This document shows, piece after piece, positions 46,047 through 57,699 of a DNA stretch of 64,000 nucleotides. The stretch lies in NCBI GenBank assembly GCA_018105865.1, contig CM030832.1:23034782-23098781 (forward strand), given 5' to 3'. The notes beneath the pieces are model-generated. The model saw nothing but the letters and a program-made list of their open reading frames with translations, ran no database searches and was not told where the DNA came from. Within the stretch, counting starts at the first letter, position 1, and each line of letters opens with the position of its first letter. The position numbers were made by a program, and so were the translations under genes. Source of the DNA: Metaphire vulgaris (lineage: Eukaryota > Annelida > Clitellata > Crassiclitellata > Megascolecidae).

Positions 46047-49000
46047 CTGCAAGATAATTAGTAATTAATAATTATGCACTTCTATAGCATCAATTCTAAT
46101 ACACAACGTTATTAATCGACGACACCTCAAATCCATCTGCAAAAGACCAGGTCATTCCAGATAATGAACACATACAGTACTAAAAACAAATTCGAAATAT
46201 AGGTCTGCCCACTGCTAAACGTGTGACATTTCAAGAATCATATTTTTGACAATTTGACGACAAAGTAACTTCCACGGTTTTGCAGACGATTTGGATATTT
46301 TAGCATAATATAAAAACCGTTTTTCAACTAGCCTATTATCCACAGTTCTGCTTCACGGTAGGGTCGATATGGACTTTTCTTGTTTTCCATTTAATACATT
46401 ACTTCTAACTTAATACAATTTGCTGACTTATTGAATCTCTTCATATTTGCTTACCTAACCTACCACGGAAATAACATCTCAATAAGATTTCCATTTTTTA
46501 TCGAACAATTATCTGATTTTCTAGAGCACAGTGTCACAAAGTGATATCTGGGTGTGTTTGGGTTGTATGGTTAAGGTAGACACATTCCTGTCTCCAAAAT
46601 ACCGGACACCCGTGCATGTAGGTGGCAAAATTGCCACCTACACGGACCAGGGAACAATCTGTATTATATGTTTGGTCAAAGCCAATAAATTGTAACATAA
46701 TGATTTTACAAGTTCATTCCAAACTTTAATTCCGTTTTCTCCAAATTTTGCTTTTTGGTTAGGCCTCTTTGATCCTCAGCGCCTAAAATAACATAGGCCT
46801 ACATTGTAGAAAAAACAACACAATTGCTACTGTGTCTTTAAATATAGGCCTATGTTGACTGTAGACCTACCGTTTAGAACAAAAAAATAAATGATACTGT
46901 TACATGACTTTGCATTTACTCACTGGACTCGAGGGCTTTTATTAATATCTTGGCTTCTAAATTATATAAAAATATACTTCAAAATTGCATCTCACTAATT
47001 TTCTTCCATGTAGCCAATAGATCAAGTGAGCCAATGACATTTGAGGCAATACAGGGCCATGAAAATATACACTGCATCTTACAATGCCGGTTTTACGGGG
47101 CTTTAGGGTTAACACTAAGCGAACATGCCTGAATGCCTGATCAATTTATGAAATTCTTCCTCACAAAATCCGAAATATTCTTTCAACTTTTCATGCTAGT
47201 TGACCGGGTAGGAAAATTCATCAAAAACGTTTCAAGCAAGATTTTCTACGACTTTAAAATTCACGACTAATGTTTAAAAGTTTGCAAATACTGGAAAAAA
47301 ATTTGTAAATTAAATTAAGAATAAAATTTAATATGGGTGCAGATTTGACGCCTCTGAACTGGTCCCAGTCAATACTTTGAAACTTGAAAATTGAAAGCTT
47401 CTAGTCTGCGTTACCGTTTCAACCGACTTTAAAGCCCTATCGTACTTTTAAAGATTAATCTTATTTCGTAATAGCGCAAGGAAAACGTATTCCGGTCATT
47501 TTGCTCTGAAACTCCTAACAATATGGAATCTCTTGGATGATGTAAGAGAGACCTAGCGGTTAAGCAATTTCGCCATTCTCGTAGGATTTTTAAGACGCAT
47601 ATCAAAGGTAGGCTATGTTCCGTCAAATTTTTTAAAACGCTAATTTTCAAGATATTTCAATAGCTATTTCTCTCATTTTGTCTTACTTGGCAAAAATATG
47701 AATAAGTCTGCCTGATATATTTGCCATATTTTCATTCGAATTAAATCAGAGCTTTTTGGCCATTTATTGAAAACTCAGAAGACTCTTCCCACTAACCTTC
47801 GCCAGATGGCTTATGCATTTCTTGAAATTACGTGTTATGATTAGGGTCACGACACGTTATAAAACGGCTGAAGAGGGCCGCGGTTCCAAAATGTTTGGAA
47901 AACCCTGCTTTAGACTGCATAATAATACACACATTTATAATTTGGGGTTTCCCAAACATGTGATATTTTTAATAGGAGAATTATAGCTCAAATGCTGCAT
48001 TGTACTAGGTTGGGAGTGGCTTGCTGCTGTAGTTTGGTATCTTGGAGGAAAATACCGGACGCACGCATGTCCGGTATTGCCTCAATTCTTTAACCGGACA
48101 AATAGGCGAAATACCGTAAGTCCGGTTAAAACCGGAATCTGGCAACCATATGTGTGGTAGTTGTATGTGTTGAGGTATGGAAGGGTAGGCCTAGCCTACA
48201 TGGATGTGTGTATTGTTGTAATGTTAGCGTATGAATGCACGCTGTAGTGTACGGAGAAGGGAGTGAGCACGAGAGAGTGTACAGCACAGGAGAAGAGAGT
48301 TATGTCGGACTCGAGATAGAGGAGAGAGAGAGAGAAAAGAAAACTTTTAGAAAAGTGGGTAAGTAAACTAAGCCAAGTCTTGTAAATCTATATAGCGCTT
48401 TGGGGAGTAGTACAGTAGTGGCTGTTTTTCTTATGCGCTTATGGGAGGGGGGGTAGATATTATGCATTGAAAAGTTAAAGATATTTGATAATGAATAATG
48501 ATAGAGAATCGTGCAATGAATAGCGTTCGATAATGTACAGCCGTCGATAAAGAACTTTCGTCGATAAATTGATATTGTATCGAGAAAAAGGAATTAGAGT
48601 TCGAACTTTGTTATTACGATAAGTGAAGATGCATCTTCAGTTCGTTTGTTCTACAGCTTGTATGATCTTCTGTTTGTGAATTCTTACGCTAACAAATATT
48701 TCTGAACGTCAGACAAAAGGCGTTTCTCTTAAATTTAAAAGATAACTTCAGAAGTTCTTGATCATTCGATCGTTTCGTTGGTTCTTATGAGAATTTGTCA
48801 TTTCAAATTAAAGGGTGAAAAGAACACACAAGTGACGAATCGACGCCTCCTACGGTTACCCATACTTTATGACAAGTGGGGATGGTTACGTTTTACCAAC
48901 TTCGTAATACTGAGTTTCCCAAAGCTTTGGAATTCATTACCAATATCACTTCGCAAAACTAACAATTTATCATCTTTTAGATCTGGTCTTAAAACATATC

Positions 49001-51687
49001 TGTTTGACTTGGCTTATCCCCCTTAGATTGCTCCCCCGCTGTTCTGGCTGATCTTCCGGATTGACGTGGCTCTAATTCTATTTGGATTTGGTGCGCCATC
49101 GGCTGATGCCTTGGGCATTATGATAGTGGCGCCATATAAGTTTATTGAATGGTTGATCCCAAATTTTGTGAACGACAAACCAGTTTTACTCAAATTCTGG
49201 GAGGAGGAGCAAACCCTGCATTCACATAATTATAACAACTAAGATTTAAAACGCAAATATTCCATATAATGGCGCAACCTATACTCTACTATGTAGTAGG
49301 CCTATATAGTGAGTATGGACAAATAGCGATTATAGCATTTACTGAAAGATTGTTAGATCTCTGAAGCATTTTAATGTAAACAGTGCTTTTGACTTTGTTA
49401 GCACATAATTTTTAAGACTTCGTTTTATATTTGGAGACTGGGTTCTCATGTCTTAAACCTTTTCGGGGAATCTCTGACGCTGTGGGTAACGCGGAACCAT
49501 ACACCATGCGCAATCCAGAATTTACAAGATGTCTGTAAAATATCTAATACTAACGAGCAATGTAGCAATATTCGTAAAAAGTAAATTTTGCCATTCGCAT
49601 GACGAGAAAATAATGAGATTTTAAAAATCACTTAATCATAAATGAAATAATTTGCTTACAAAGACAATATTGGAGAGCAATGTCAAATATATTGTATATT
49701 AGAGAATACACTATATACACTTGCAGACTGTGCTTGTCATTAAACCTGTACATCTTAAGCGATCGTAAGATTTAGGCTCTAATATTCAATGATCAGAGCA
49801 CAAAGATATACAACAATCCTCAGAGTTCCGTTTTCTACATTGATCTTAAAATCAGAAATATTTCATTGTAGCGATTTGCGCATGTCAGAAACACTTTATG
49901 AAAGTTTAGAGGAAAAACGTTATTCGAAAGAAATGTGTCTAATCAACTACTGTACATTGAAGTAATTTACCTTTCGGCATGCAAACACCGCTTTTAGGAC
50001 CAAAAATAAAATCGCATTTGAATCCCTTTTGACAATCGGCATCGGATGAGCAACCAACCCCTGAAATATTCTATTCAGAAGCAATATATAATAATATATA
50101 ATATGCATAAAATGTTTAAAACAGATCGTTAGATATTATTGGGTGCGCTTCGCTCCAAAGTGCATAATAATACTAATCCAATACCTATACCTAAACTGGT
50201 CCCAATCATTGAATTCATGCTGAACAACATTTCAAAATGATCGCCACCTAACCAAGCTCTGCGCCACGTAACAATTTTGCCTATTCAATACGTTAAAATC
50301 ACGCAAAACGCTGGCCATTTGTGACGTTACACGTATTTTCCAATAAAGTGTACGTTAAAATGTACGTTAAAATTGCGCAAATACCTCATTGCGAACAATT
50401 GTTACTAATTGAGCAACGTCGTTCGGATGCCCAGCCCCATCTGACGCTGCAATGACTCGCTACGAACAATTGTTATTACCAATTTAGCAATAATCGTCTT
50501 TCAAACATCGTCCACCAACGCATCGCGACGACAAAGTGACTAAACGGTCGTAAACTGTCTACCAATAGTCATCAACCAATCAGAACGCTTGAAGGTAACA
50601 GACAGAGAGACATACAGATAAGGATCTTAATATTATAGATTATATATATATATACATAAAATGTTTAAAACAGGCCGATCGTTAGGATATTATTGGGTGC
50701 AAAAGCTTTCATGGCTCCAAAGGTCATAATCAGACTTAGCCCTATTCGGGAAGGTCCTACACTTAAACTGGTCTCCTCGCTTTTAAAATGCTACAGTCTG
50801 GCTTAACTCAGTATTTAAAATCTACGTTAAACCATCCGAAACATAGTCATTCAACAAGGTTTGCTGATTCAATGGAAGCCTAATATACCTTGGAAAAAAC
50901 GCTGAAATTTGTAAGAGAGTCGGACCTTCCAATAAAGTGAATACTTTCAGATCTCTGCTTAACAACACATTTTGCAAATGGCATTTCCTGATAGTCTATC
51001 TTGCTTTTTCCCCACTGATTGATGTCTGTAATGACCGGGTCGTTCGCGGATGGATTTGAAGTATCATCGATTGATGCTCTTGGGTATTAGAAATGGTGAT
51101 ATAGAAGTGCATAGTAGTAATAATAATAATAATTATTAAGTAATTTAGGATATAATTTTAAAATTTCAAACGGTAGTTAGGCCTACACTATAAAAGGAAT
51201 CTGGCTTGAAACAAAGTGCGGACACTTTAACATCGTAACCTGAATTGTCGCTTTCATTTGAATGAACGAATGAATGACTAAATAAAATTGACCTAAGTTT
51301 ATGAAGTTTGAATGAATTTCAATTTTCAAAGCGACATCGATTTGTCTCTTAATTAAGACATTCTGGGGACAAATGAGACTTGTTTGTGAAACGAATGAAT
51401 CAATTCATAGAAAGGCGGCAGAATTTTCTCAAACTATGAAAGTAATGAAACGATGACTAATTAATTATTTTGCATGCGATCAGTTCCTAACTGAAACACC
51501 GACTCCGGTTTTAGAGCGTTATCAAATCAGTTTTCGTCAAATATAATTTAGCCTTCCGTTATTTATTAAATCGATGACTCGAAATAGACATCACATCACA
51601 ATACTCACATCCCAGCGCAATCATCTGAGACAGAAGAATGGCCGAAATGAGAATCATCAGCCAAAGACGGTTGAGTCCGTTCACCAT
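46030..51687 (-). CDS. Small secreted four-cysteine peptide gene (three exons, about 61 aa)
   Basis: Joining 51687-51609, 50060-49971 and 46046-46030 on the minus strand gives an open frame of 61 codons plus TAG, with phase 1 introns of 1.5 and 3.9 kb. The product has a signal peptide (WLMILISAILLSQMIA) and a compact cysteine module with spacing C-x5-C-x5-C-x10-C (CSSDADC, CQKGFKC, ending GVCMP). Similar D-x-D-C...G-x-x-C...G-x-C patterns occur in many small extracellular modules (WAP-like, EB-like), but four cysteines is too few to assign a family. A TATA box lies 85 bp upstream. The role is unknown; secreted defence or signalling peptide is only a guess. Exon joins are inferred. Confidence 0.55.
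46050..48630. other. Intron 2 of the Cys-rich peptide gene, low-information DNA
   Basis: Two inverted repeats with CCGGTAT motifs (46597-46641 and 48051-48078) and a SINE-like tail (48355-48465). No other gene found. Confidence 0.4.
48355..48465 (-). repeat. SINE-like or LINE-tail repeat, second copy
   Basis: GTAAGTAAACT, then AATCTATATAGCGCTTTGGG and CTTATGCGCTTATGGG, matching the copies at 29336 and 59498. Confidence 0.6.
48770..49170 (+). mobile_element. LINE 3' end (C-terminal codons and 3' UTR)
   Basis: The frame reads RRLLRLPILYDKWG, then FPKLWNSLPISLRKTNNLSS and FRSGLKTYLFDLAY, followed by a stop. It is the common C-terminus of CR1-superfamily LINEs, followed by a TATTATGATAG-type 3' UTR. 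Confidence 0.6.
49971..50060 (-). CDS. Cys-rich peptide exon 2: four-cysteine module
   Basis: 90 nt, phase 1 at both ends. The acceptor is GAATATTTCAG and the donor GTAAAT. All four cysteines of the peptide are here (VGCSSDADCQKG; FKCDF; GVCMPK). Confidence 0.6.
50140..50640. repeat. Dispersed repeat of about 400-500 bp, copy 2
   Basis: Matches 5384-5790 (TAATCCAATACCTATACC; ACAGACAGAGAGACATACAG; AAGGATCTTAATATTATAG), with about 60 bp of extra sequence in the middle. It lies in intron 1 of the Cys-rich peptide gene. Confidence 0.7.
50690..51140 (+). mobile_element. Degenerate LINE 3' end with TAA tail
   Basis: Late codons like FRSLLNNTFCKWHFLIVYL and a 3' UTR ending GGTGATATAGAAGTGCATAG precede a TAA run. 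Several frame breaks. Confidence 0.5.
51609..51687 (-). CDS. Cys-rich peptide exon 1: signal peptide
   Basis: 26 codons plus one base. The ATG at 51687 is followed by MVNGLNRLWLMILISAILLS and a consensus donor GTGAGT. Confidence 0.65.
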
Positions 51688-51767
51688 TGTACGGGCAGCG
51701 GATGAGTAGAGATGTTCAGTATTTCAAGCTATCGAAGTCGATCGACATCCACCAAATCTCTATCGAT

Positions 51768-51778
51768 GCTCTTTATAG
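51768..51778 (-). promoter_or_regulatory. TATA box of the Cys-rich peptide gene
   Basis: The minus strand reads CCTATAAAG about 85 bp upstream of the start codon, which would leave a 5' UTR of roughly 55 nt. Confidence 0.55.
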
Positions 51779-51962
51779 GCTATGCGCAGCTCGTTCCCAC
51801 TGAGATATGAATATCATTATACGCTTATACAATTGATTTGCACTAATTTAAATATTATTTTCCTGTAGAGAGACAACGACGAATTTCTTCCAACTAAGAA
51901 GCAATTGAATAAGTTATAAATCAACAGGATCATGAACGCAGCGATTCAACGAGCTAAAATGA

Positions 51963-52039
<77 letters not shown>
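51963..52039. repeat. (ATT)n microsatellite
   Basis: A pure ATT run of about 77 bp. Confidence 0.95.
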
Positions 52040-52040
<1 letters not shown>

Positions 52041-52126
52041 ACGCATTCAGGGGAAAACAGCACATTTGAAATGCGTAGTATGCGTACATCTGATTAGCAT
52101 ACGATTATAAATGCCTTGAAGAACAT

Positions 52127-52975
52127 ATGCTTTGCGCGAAGGGCTGGACCAAATCTTGAATCTGCATCTTTCAGACAGTCAATGGGTACAGGCTGCGTTC
52201 CCTGTCAGAGATGGAGGACTGGGGAATCGCTGGGTGTCTGCCCTTGCACCGTCTGCCTTTTGAGGTTCAGCTGCGAGCACCCGAGATCTTCATTCGTCCA
52301 TTCTCTTGAAAGCAAGTCTGACTACGGTCCCACGTGAGGCCGAGGTCATCGCCCATTGGAGGGCAATGAGCCAAATTGATATTCCAACATCTGGCCCTCT
52401 TCACAAACAGTCCACCTGGGATCGCCCACTGATCCTTAGATCATCATTATCATCCGCTCCAAACCGACCATCGGCAGTACCATCAGGCACGGCTTAGGGC
52501 CGTTTCATCGGAGCACGCCGGGGACTGGCTCTCTGCGATGCCCATCGCTTGCTGTGGACTGCGCATGGACGACGAGGCAGCAAGAGTCGTCGTCGGTGCT
52601 AACATCTGTGAACGGCACATCTGCCCGTGCGAGGAACAGGTGTTGGAAGTTGGACCTCATGGTCTTTCTTGCTCACTCGGCCCAGGTCGTGTTCCACGTC
52701 ACATTGGCCTTTGAGTCCTTCGGTCCAATAAGTCTCGACGCGCAGCTTTTCATTGAGACAATTAGGTCGTCGTATTTCATAGTCTTCAGGAGCCAAAAGG
52801 GAAGGAAGTTTTCTATTCCAGCGTTTGTCCATGGCCATACAACGCTTCAACGCAATATCGTTTCGAGGAACTTTTTCCGTGGCCGATCTCGAGGAATCTG
52901 ACGAGAGTTAACACACAGTAATTTTGTCTTCGGACAATTTATTTCTCATAAGACCATCGGGTATGAAGTACCAAT

Positions 52976-52978
<3 letters not shown>
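52127..52978 (+). mobile_element. 5'-truncated, internally deleted REL-endonuclease LINE, copy 3
   Basis: Begins at the segment matching LHLSDSQWVQA of the other copies and keeps STWDRPLI and CPCEEQV-like blocks. It jumps from just after the C-terminal finger to LAFESFGPI, so most of the endonuclease core is deleted. Several frameshifts. The 3' UTR keeps the terminal stem (CCATCGG...CCAATGG) and ends in (TA)n. Oldest of the three copies. Confidence 0.75.

Positions 52979-53034
<56 letters not shown>
52979..53034. repeat. (TA)n microsatellite at the LINE 3' end
   Basis: A pure TA run of about 56 bp. Confidence 0.95.
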
Positions 53035-53038
<4 letters not shown>

Positions 53039-53055
53039 GTTTAATTAAACAAGAT

Positions 53056-53155
53056 CATCATCATCATCACCATCATCATTATTATCATTACTATCATTAC
53101 TATCATCATCATCATCATCATCATCATCTTCATCATCATCATCACGCATCATCAT
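53056..53155. repeat. (CAT)n-rich simple repeat
   Basis: ATC/CAT repeats with CAC and TTA interruptions. Confidence 0.9.
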
Positions 53156-53394
53156 TTGATCATTTATTTCTTCTTCTAAGAACTTTTCTTTTTGAAATCA
53201 AAAATGACGCGATGCGATAATACTTATTTGAATGATTTATTTAAAATATTTCAATTACGAACGTCATTAGCTTTGCAATGAAATAAAAAAGTGAATCAAG
53301 TTTGTTTCTAGAACGATAATAGGGTACCGATCTGAACTGGCAGACATTAAAAAATTAGTATGACGTCACCCTGGAAGATGAGGCTTTTTTTTTT

Positions 53395-53905
53395 CATTTT
53401 TGAGCCACGATAACAATGATGACCTTTTTAAAATAAATAAGGATGATGCATCATCTCTAGGATAAAGGAAGGATTGTTTCTTAAAAATAAAGAATGATGA
53501 TGAGGCCCGTATAAAGGAAGGATGATGACTGCATTAAAAGGATAAAGAAAGATGATGACCTTTATAAAAAATAAAGGAAGGATTATGGGATAAAGAAAGG
53601 ATGATGACCCTTATTAAAATGAGGCTGATTTTTGACCTTTATTAAAAGATAAAGGAAGACACGATAAAGGAAGGAAGGATAAAGGAAGGATGATGACCTT
53701 TATTAAAAGGATAAAGGAAGGATGATGACCTTTATTAAAAGGATAAAGGAAGGATGATGACCTTTATTAAAAGGATAAAGAAAGGATGATGATCTTTCCT
53801 TGCTTGTAAGGATTTTTGAAAAGATGATAATGATAAAGGAAGGGTAGTGTAATGACCTTTCCTTTAAGGATACAAGAAGGGTGATAATCTTTTTTCTTGT
53901 CAGGT
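53395..53905. repeat. Minisatellite, about 32-bp unit
   Basis: Degenerate tandem copies of GGATAAAGGAAGGATGATGA followed by CCTTTATTAAAA. The most regular copies lie at 53670-53790. Unit length varies in the outer copies. Confidence 0.75.
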
Positions 53906-54350
53906 TTTTATGATAAATGATGACTTATTTAGCTAAACCCTCTGAAAAAATGCAGCCCCTGAAAGAAAGCATCCGCTCCTAAAAATTCGTTCTGAACGAG
54001 TGGTGATATTGTAGCATAATTCGATTCTTTTTAAAAATTGCCTTTGTCATATTATGGGAATATGTGAACATTACATTTCGTGCCATGACAATTGTCATTA
54101 GTTAGTACACTCAATTTTTAAACAGTATCCTTCTGTCGCCGAGCCCCTAAAGTTGCCTATTCTGCCTAATGGCTAATCTTGGACTGCATACAAGGTTCCG
54201 GAACGCCGTTCCGACGCGTTCCGACTCAACTGCAGCTTTGATTCTAGCTTGTCAAAAACCAATAATTGGCAAAGCGTCTAAAGTTTTATTGCAATTCCAA
54301 CGCCTGTAACAATCAGCATTCGACGTTTTCTTGCAAGTGCTAATCTTAGC
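53906..54350. other. Intergenic, no feature recognised
   Basis: No supported coding or repeat structure. Confidence 0.4.
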
Positions 54351-54354
54351 GATA

Positions 54355-54860
54355 TTTATTTATTTATTTATTTATTTATTGACAATTTATATAGCGCAGT
54401 AGACAAGGCTAAGGCCTACAACAAAAGCGCTTAACACAGTTCATATCCAATATTAAATAAATGTGTCTTCAAATTTCTAATGAAAAGTCCAGCTGAGACT
54501 GCTCCAGTCACATTGTCTGGAAGAGAGTTCCACAGGGCGGGATTCCTCCGCGCGAATGATCTCTCCCCAAACTTAGGGGTCTTGGACGGGGGAGGGACCA
54601 ACAACTGTACTCTCCGACTGGACCTAAGAACCGATCTCCTCTCGATCACAGTCGATCTCCGTACAAGTACAGTTAGATAATTAGGACAGAATGGATCGTG
54701 TAAAGCCCGAAACGTAAGCCAACAGCGCTTGTAGACAATGCGCTGTGGCACACGGAGCCAGTGGAGTCGATCTCCAAGGAGAGGGGTGACGTGGTCACCC
54801 CAGCGACAGCCGAAAATCACTCGTGCATATATTATAAATTTGTTATCATTGTAAATATTT
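54355..54860 (-). mobile_element. CR1-like LINE 3' end with TAAA tail
   Basis: The minus strand reads WGDHVTPLLGDRLHWLRVPQ, LRSSRRVQLLVPPPSKTPKF, NPALWNSLPDNV and LKTHLFNIGYELC before a stop, then GCGCTATATAAATTGTC and (AATA)n. Open over about 145 codons despite truncation. Confidence 0.75.
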
Positions 54861-54869
54861 AGGAGCATT

Positions 54870-56125
54870 GTTGATAAAATGATTATATTTTATAGTCTGT
54901 TGCTCAAGTTTTAACCTTCGGTGAGTGTACCATTTTAAGCATTAGTCGCGGCTTTTTCCTTAATTAACATTTTCTAAGATTTATTAGCGAGTCCAAATAG
55001 GACCAACAAAGGACCACAATTTAAGAATATTTTTACTGCATGTTAATAGGACTCATCAGATACGTGATTAGGCTTTCTTTTCATGAACAATCTAACAAAT
55101 CTCGAGACCCTGACTATATTTTCTGTTGAATTGAACTCGGTATACAGCTTTAACAATTTCTAAGGCAGTAATTAAATGAAGAAAATAATTAAACTTGAAA
55201 GAGCTTGCGAAATCTTTTTGTATTTAATTCGACAACCATGTAAATATTGCATAACATCATTGTAAACAATAAATATATATATACAATGTATATGACACTA
55301 ATAACATTACTTACACGAGACAACTTTTCGGAAAGTTGAAACACTGCTTATGCATAATGCAAATAACAACAAATTTCATTTTAAAAAACTTTAAATACAG
55401 TCATGTAATATAGGTCTATAACTAGCAGATGGAAAAACGAGACACTTGTAATGGTAAAAATTCATGAGGCACAGAAAAATATTGTTCTTGGGAAATGATT
55501 ATACATTCTCCTTCGTATTATGATACTAATGGAAGTACTAATTGTAAATTGGAGCACTAAGCATGTTAACGTGCACGAATGACTATATCTTACATATGTT
55601 CATTAGCACTCAAAATCAGTGACTGCTCATCAGAGATTGATTTTAATATTTATCACCAAGCATAAGATAAAAAATATATATACAAAATAAATATATAAAA
55701 ATATTAACTCAAAAATATGAAAAGAAACTATCTTAATTATAATGATTTTGAAATTTTTATATGACAAAATCATGAGACATGAACAAGATGCAACAAAATA
55801 AATATAATGCCAGTAGGTAACTGCTCTTTATAAATGTCAACTCAATTGCAATAATCCTTAGAAATGAAATGCAGATGTATAAATTGAAACACTTTACTTG
55901 TGCAATATCTAACTATCGACGAAACAACGCTTACTGTAAATGCCGTTAAAATATAAATAATTCAAATAATCAAAAATACAAAATTCGAGTAAACTCTAAT
56001 AAATATAACTTTAAATAATACATAATGATATGTCTCACACAACAGTCTAATGCAGAGTTTTGAACAAAACAACAAAAGTAGGCCCTAAATAGTGATCTGT
56101 GGTTTCTCAAAGAGGATGAAATGAC
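54870..56125. other. AT-rich intergenic, nothing recognised
   Basis: About 1.2 kb of AT-rich DNA with no open frame of note, no repeat boundary and no RNA gene that I can see. Confidence 0.5.
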
Positions 56126-56149
56126 CAATAAATTAATGTCAATAAATTA

Positions 56150-56490
56150 ATGGCGAAGAATTAAAAAAATCAGCTGGACTGGAAGGAATAACCGACGAAG
56201 AAGTCTGGAGGAGGATAGAAGAGAAGAAAAGCCTAATAAACAACATTTGTACAAGACAAAAGAAGTGCACAGGGCATGTTCTGAGAGAAGAATCATGCCT
56301 ACTGAAAGAAGTACTAGAAGGAAAGATAAAAGAGAAAGATAAGAAAGGGCGACCAAGTACATCGATGCTGGAGTGAATGTTTGACACTACGACCAAAAAC
56401 AAGTATTCAACCCTCAAGATAAAAGCTCAAAAGAGTAGTGGCGTCGCTGGAGTATGGAACCTGTTTTTGGACAGAGCAATCGAAGAAGAA
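56150..56490 (+). mobile_element. RTE-type LINE C-terminal fragment, degenerate
   Basis: Matches the end of the LINE at 30487-32040 (AAAAGCCTAATAAACA; ACAAGACAAAAGAAGTG; CATCGATGCTGGAGTG). Frames are heavily broken. Confidence 0.65.
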
Positions 56491-56678
56491 TAAATTAATA
56501 TTAAATTAAATTAGCTAATGGTTCAGAATTTAAAGTTAAATTGAAGCTTCCGAATCTCGCTTCAAAAAGTCTCATTCATTAGTTGACTGAAATACCGATC
56601 AGTGTCCAAGTCGTGTGTATGACAGTAGCACAGATAGAGAGTGAAATACTAAAGCCCCATTAGAAACTTGCGAATCTC

Positions 56679-57145
56679 TTAATCGGTTGTTGGTGATCCA
56701 TTTGAACCTCCTGGGGGATTTGCTGGTTGGGTTGGTGGAATGGCGAGCGTGCATCCGGTTGGGATCCGCGCCCAGTCATCAATCCACGTCACAGTTCCAG
56801 TGGATGAAGTCTGTTTCGTCTTAACTGGAACGTAGTAGTATACGTGTTCACAGACATTGCTGGTTCCGTCGATTAATCTCTTAGTACACGTGGCGACGAT
56901 GAGCTTTGCTGGTTGACGGTTGGCGTCAGTGCTGATGTTGTATGTCCACGGACACACGGATCTGCTCTGGAGGTTCGACGTCGAATCTTGAAGAGTTTGG
57001 ATCGACGGCGAAGTGTCTCTTTTCCGTCTGACTTTGACCGTTTCCAGAGTAGTTCCGTCTGAGATCAACGGTGTCTCAGTCGTTGATTGAACTTCATCTG
57101 TTTCTCGTTCGACATCACTTACTCCCGACCTGGCGATTAAAGAGA
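56679..57145 (-). CDS. IL-17-like gene exon 2: IL-17 domain
   Basis: The acceptor TTTGCTTAG precedes TCTCTTTAATCGCC, keeping the frame with exon 1. A nearer AG at 57133 would bring in a stop at once and is not used here. It holds the whole IL-17 core and the stop codon. Confidence 0.7.
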
Positions 57146-57558
57146 CTAAGCAAAGTTAATCATCGATTTTGGTTGCTTGATTGTCTACTGATTGTCCTGA
57201 TTGTCAATAATTCCTTCAGATGACTGTAGTAGCCAAAATCGCTCAATAAAATAATTAATTGTTAAAAAAATTAATAACAATTTCGCATGTAGACCCTTGC
57301 CAATGGGTCGACAGAGTGATAAAAATATTTATTATGAAAAATTTTCTAGTATGATTGATTGGAGGTTGTCTCATGATTTTTTAGCGAATTCAAATCAGAA
57401 AATGTTTTGATGGGATTTAATTCTAGCTTACCTGTCAGACGACAACTGTTGAATAAGATCGAACAGCTCCAAATTTTCGATTGGGAATGAACAGGTATAG
57501 AGTCAATGCGAGCGATGAAGAGCAGTGCACAAACTCCTAAATAGACAAAAATAGCCAT
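56679..57558 (-). CDS. IL-17-like secreted cytokine (two exons, 197 aa)
   Basis: Exon 1 (57558-57432) and exon 2 (57145-56679) join in phase 1 across a 286-bp GT-AG intron to give 197 codons plus stop. A signal peptide (MAIFVYLGVCALLFIA) is followed by a low-complexity propeptide-like region with a dibasic site (VRRKRDTS). The IL-17 core follows: RSVCPWTYNISTDANRQPAK, LIVATC, NVCEHVYYYVPV and RIPTGCTLAIP. S-V-C-P-W, the Arg-Pro step, A-x-C and the V-x-V then G-C-T order are the IL-17 fold signature. Several cysteines of the vertebrate cystine knot are absent or moved, and GCTL replaces the usual GCTC. A Pro/Gly tail ends the protein. Echinoderms are known to have many IL-17 genes. No paralogue is in this window. 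Confidence 0.75.
57432..57558 (-). CDS. IL-17-like gene exon 1: signal peptide
   Basis: 42 codons plus one base, ending at a consensus donor GTAAGC. Confidence 0.7.
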
Positions 57559-57682
57559 CGTCCTTAACTGAAAATACGTTCTGTTTATCAGATTTTACTA
57601 GAAGACTTGTATTATACAAACGCAAATTTAAAATTTATATTCTCTATTCCGTTTAGTTGTTAAATGTTTAGTTGCTTTTCAG

Positions 57683-57694
57683 CCTTTATATATA
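57683..57694 (-). promoter_or_regulatory. TATA box of the IL-17-like gene
   Basis: The minus strand TATATATAAAGG lies about 130 bp upstream of the start codon, allowing a 5' UTR of about 100 nt. Confidence 0.5.
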
Positions 57695-57699
57695 TTTCA

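Noticed and set aside
57133..57145. Nearer splice acceptor (GCCAG) for IL-17-like exon 2
   Set aside because: Joined to exon 1 it brings in a stop within three codons, whereas the acceptor at 57146 keeps the frame open.
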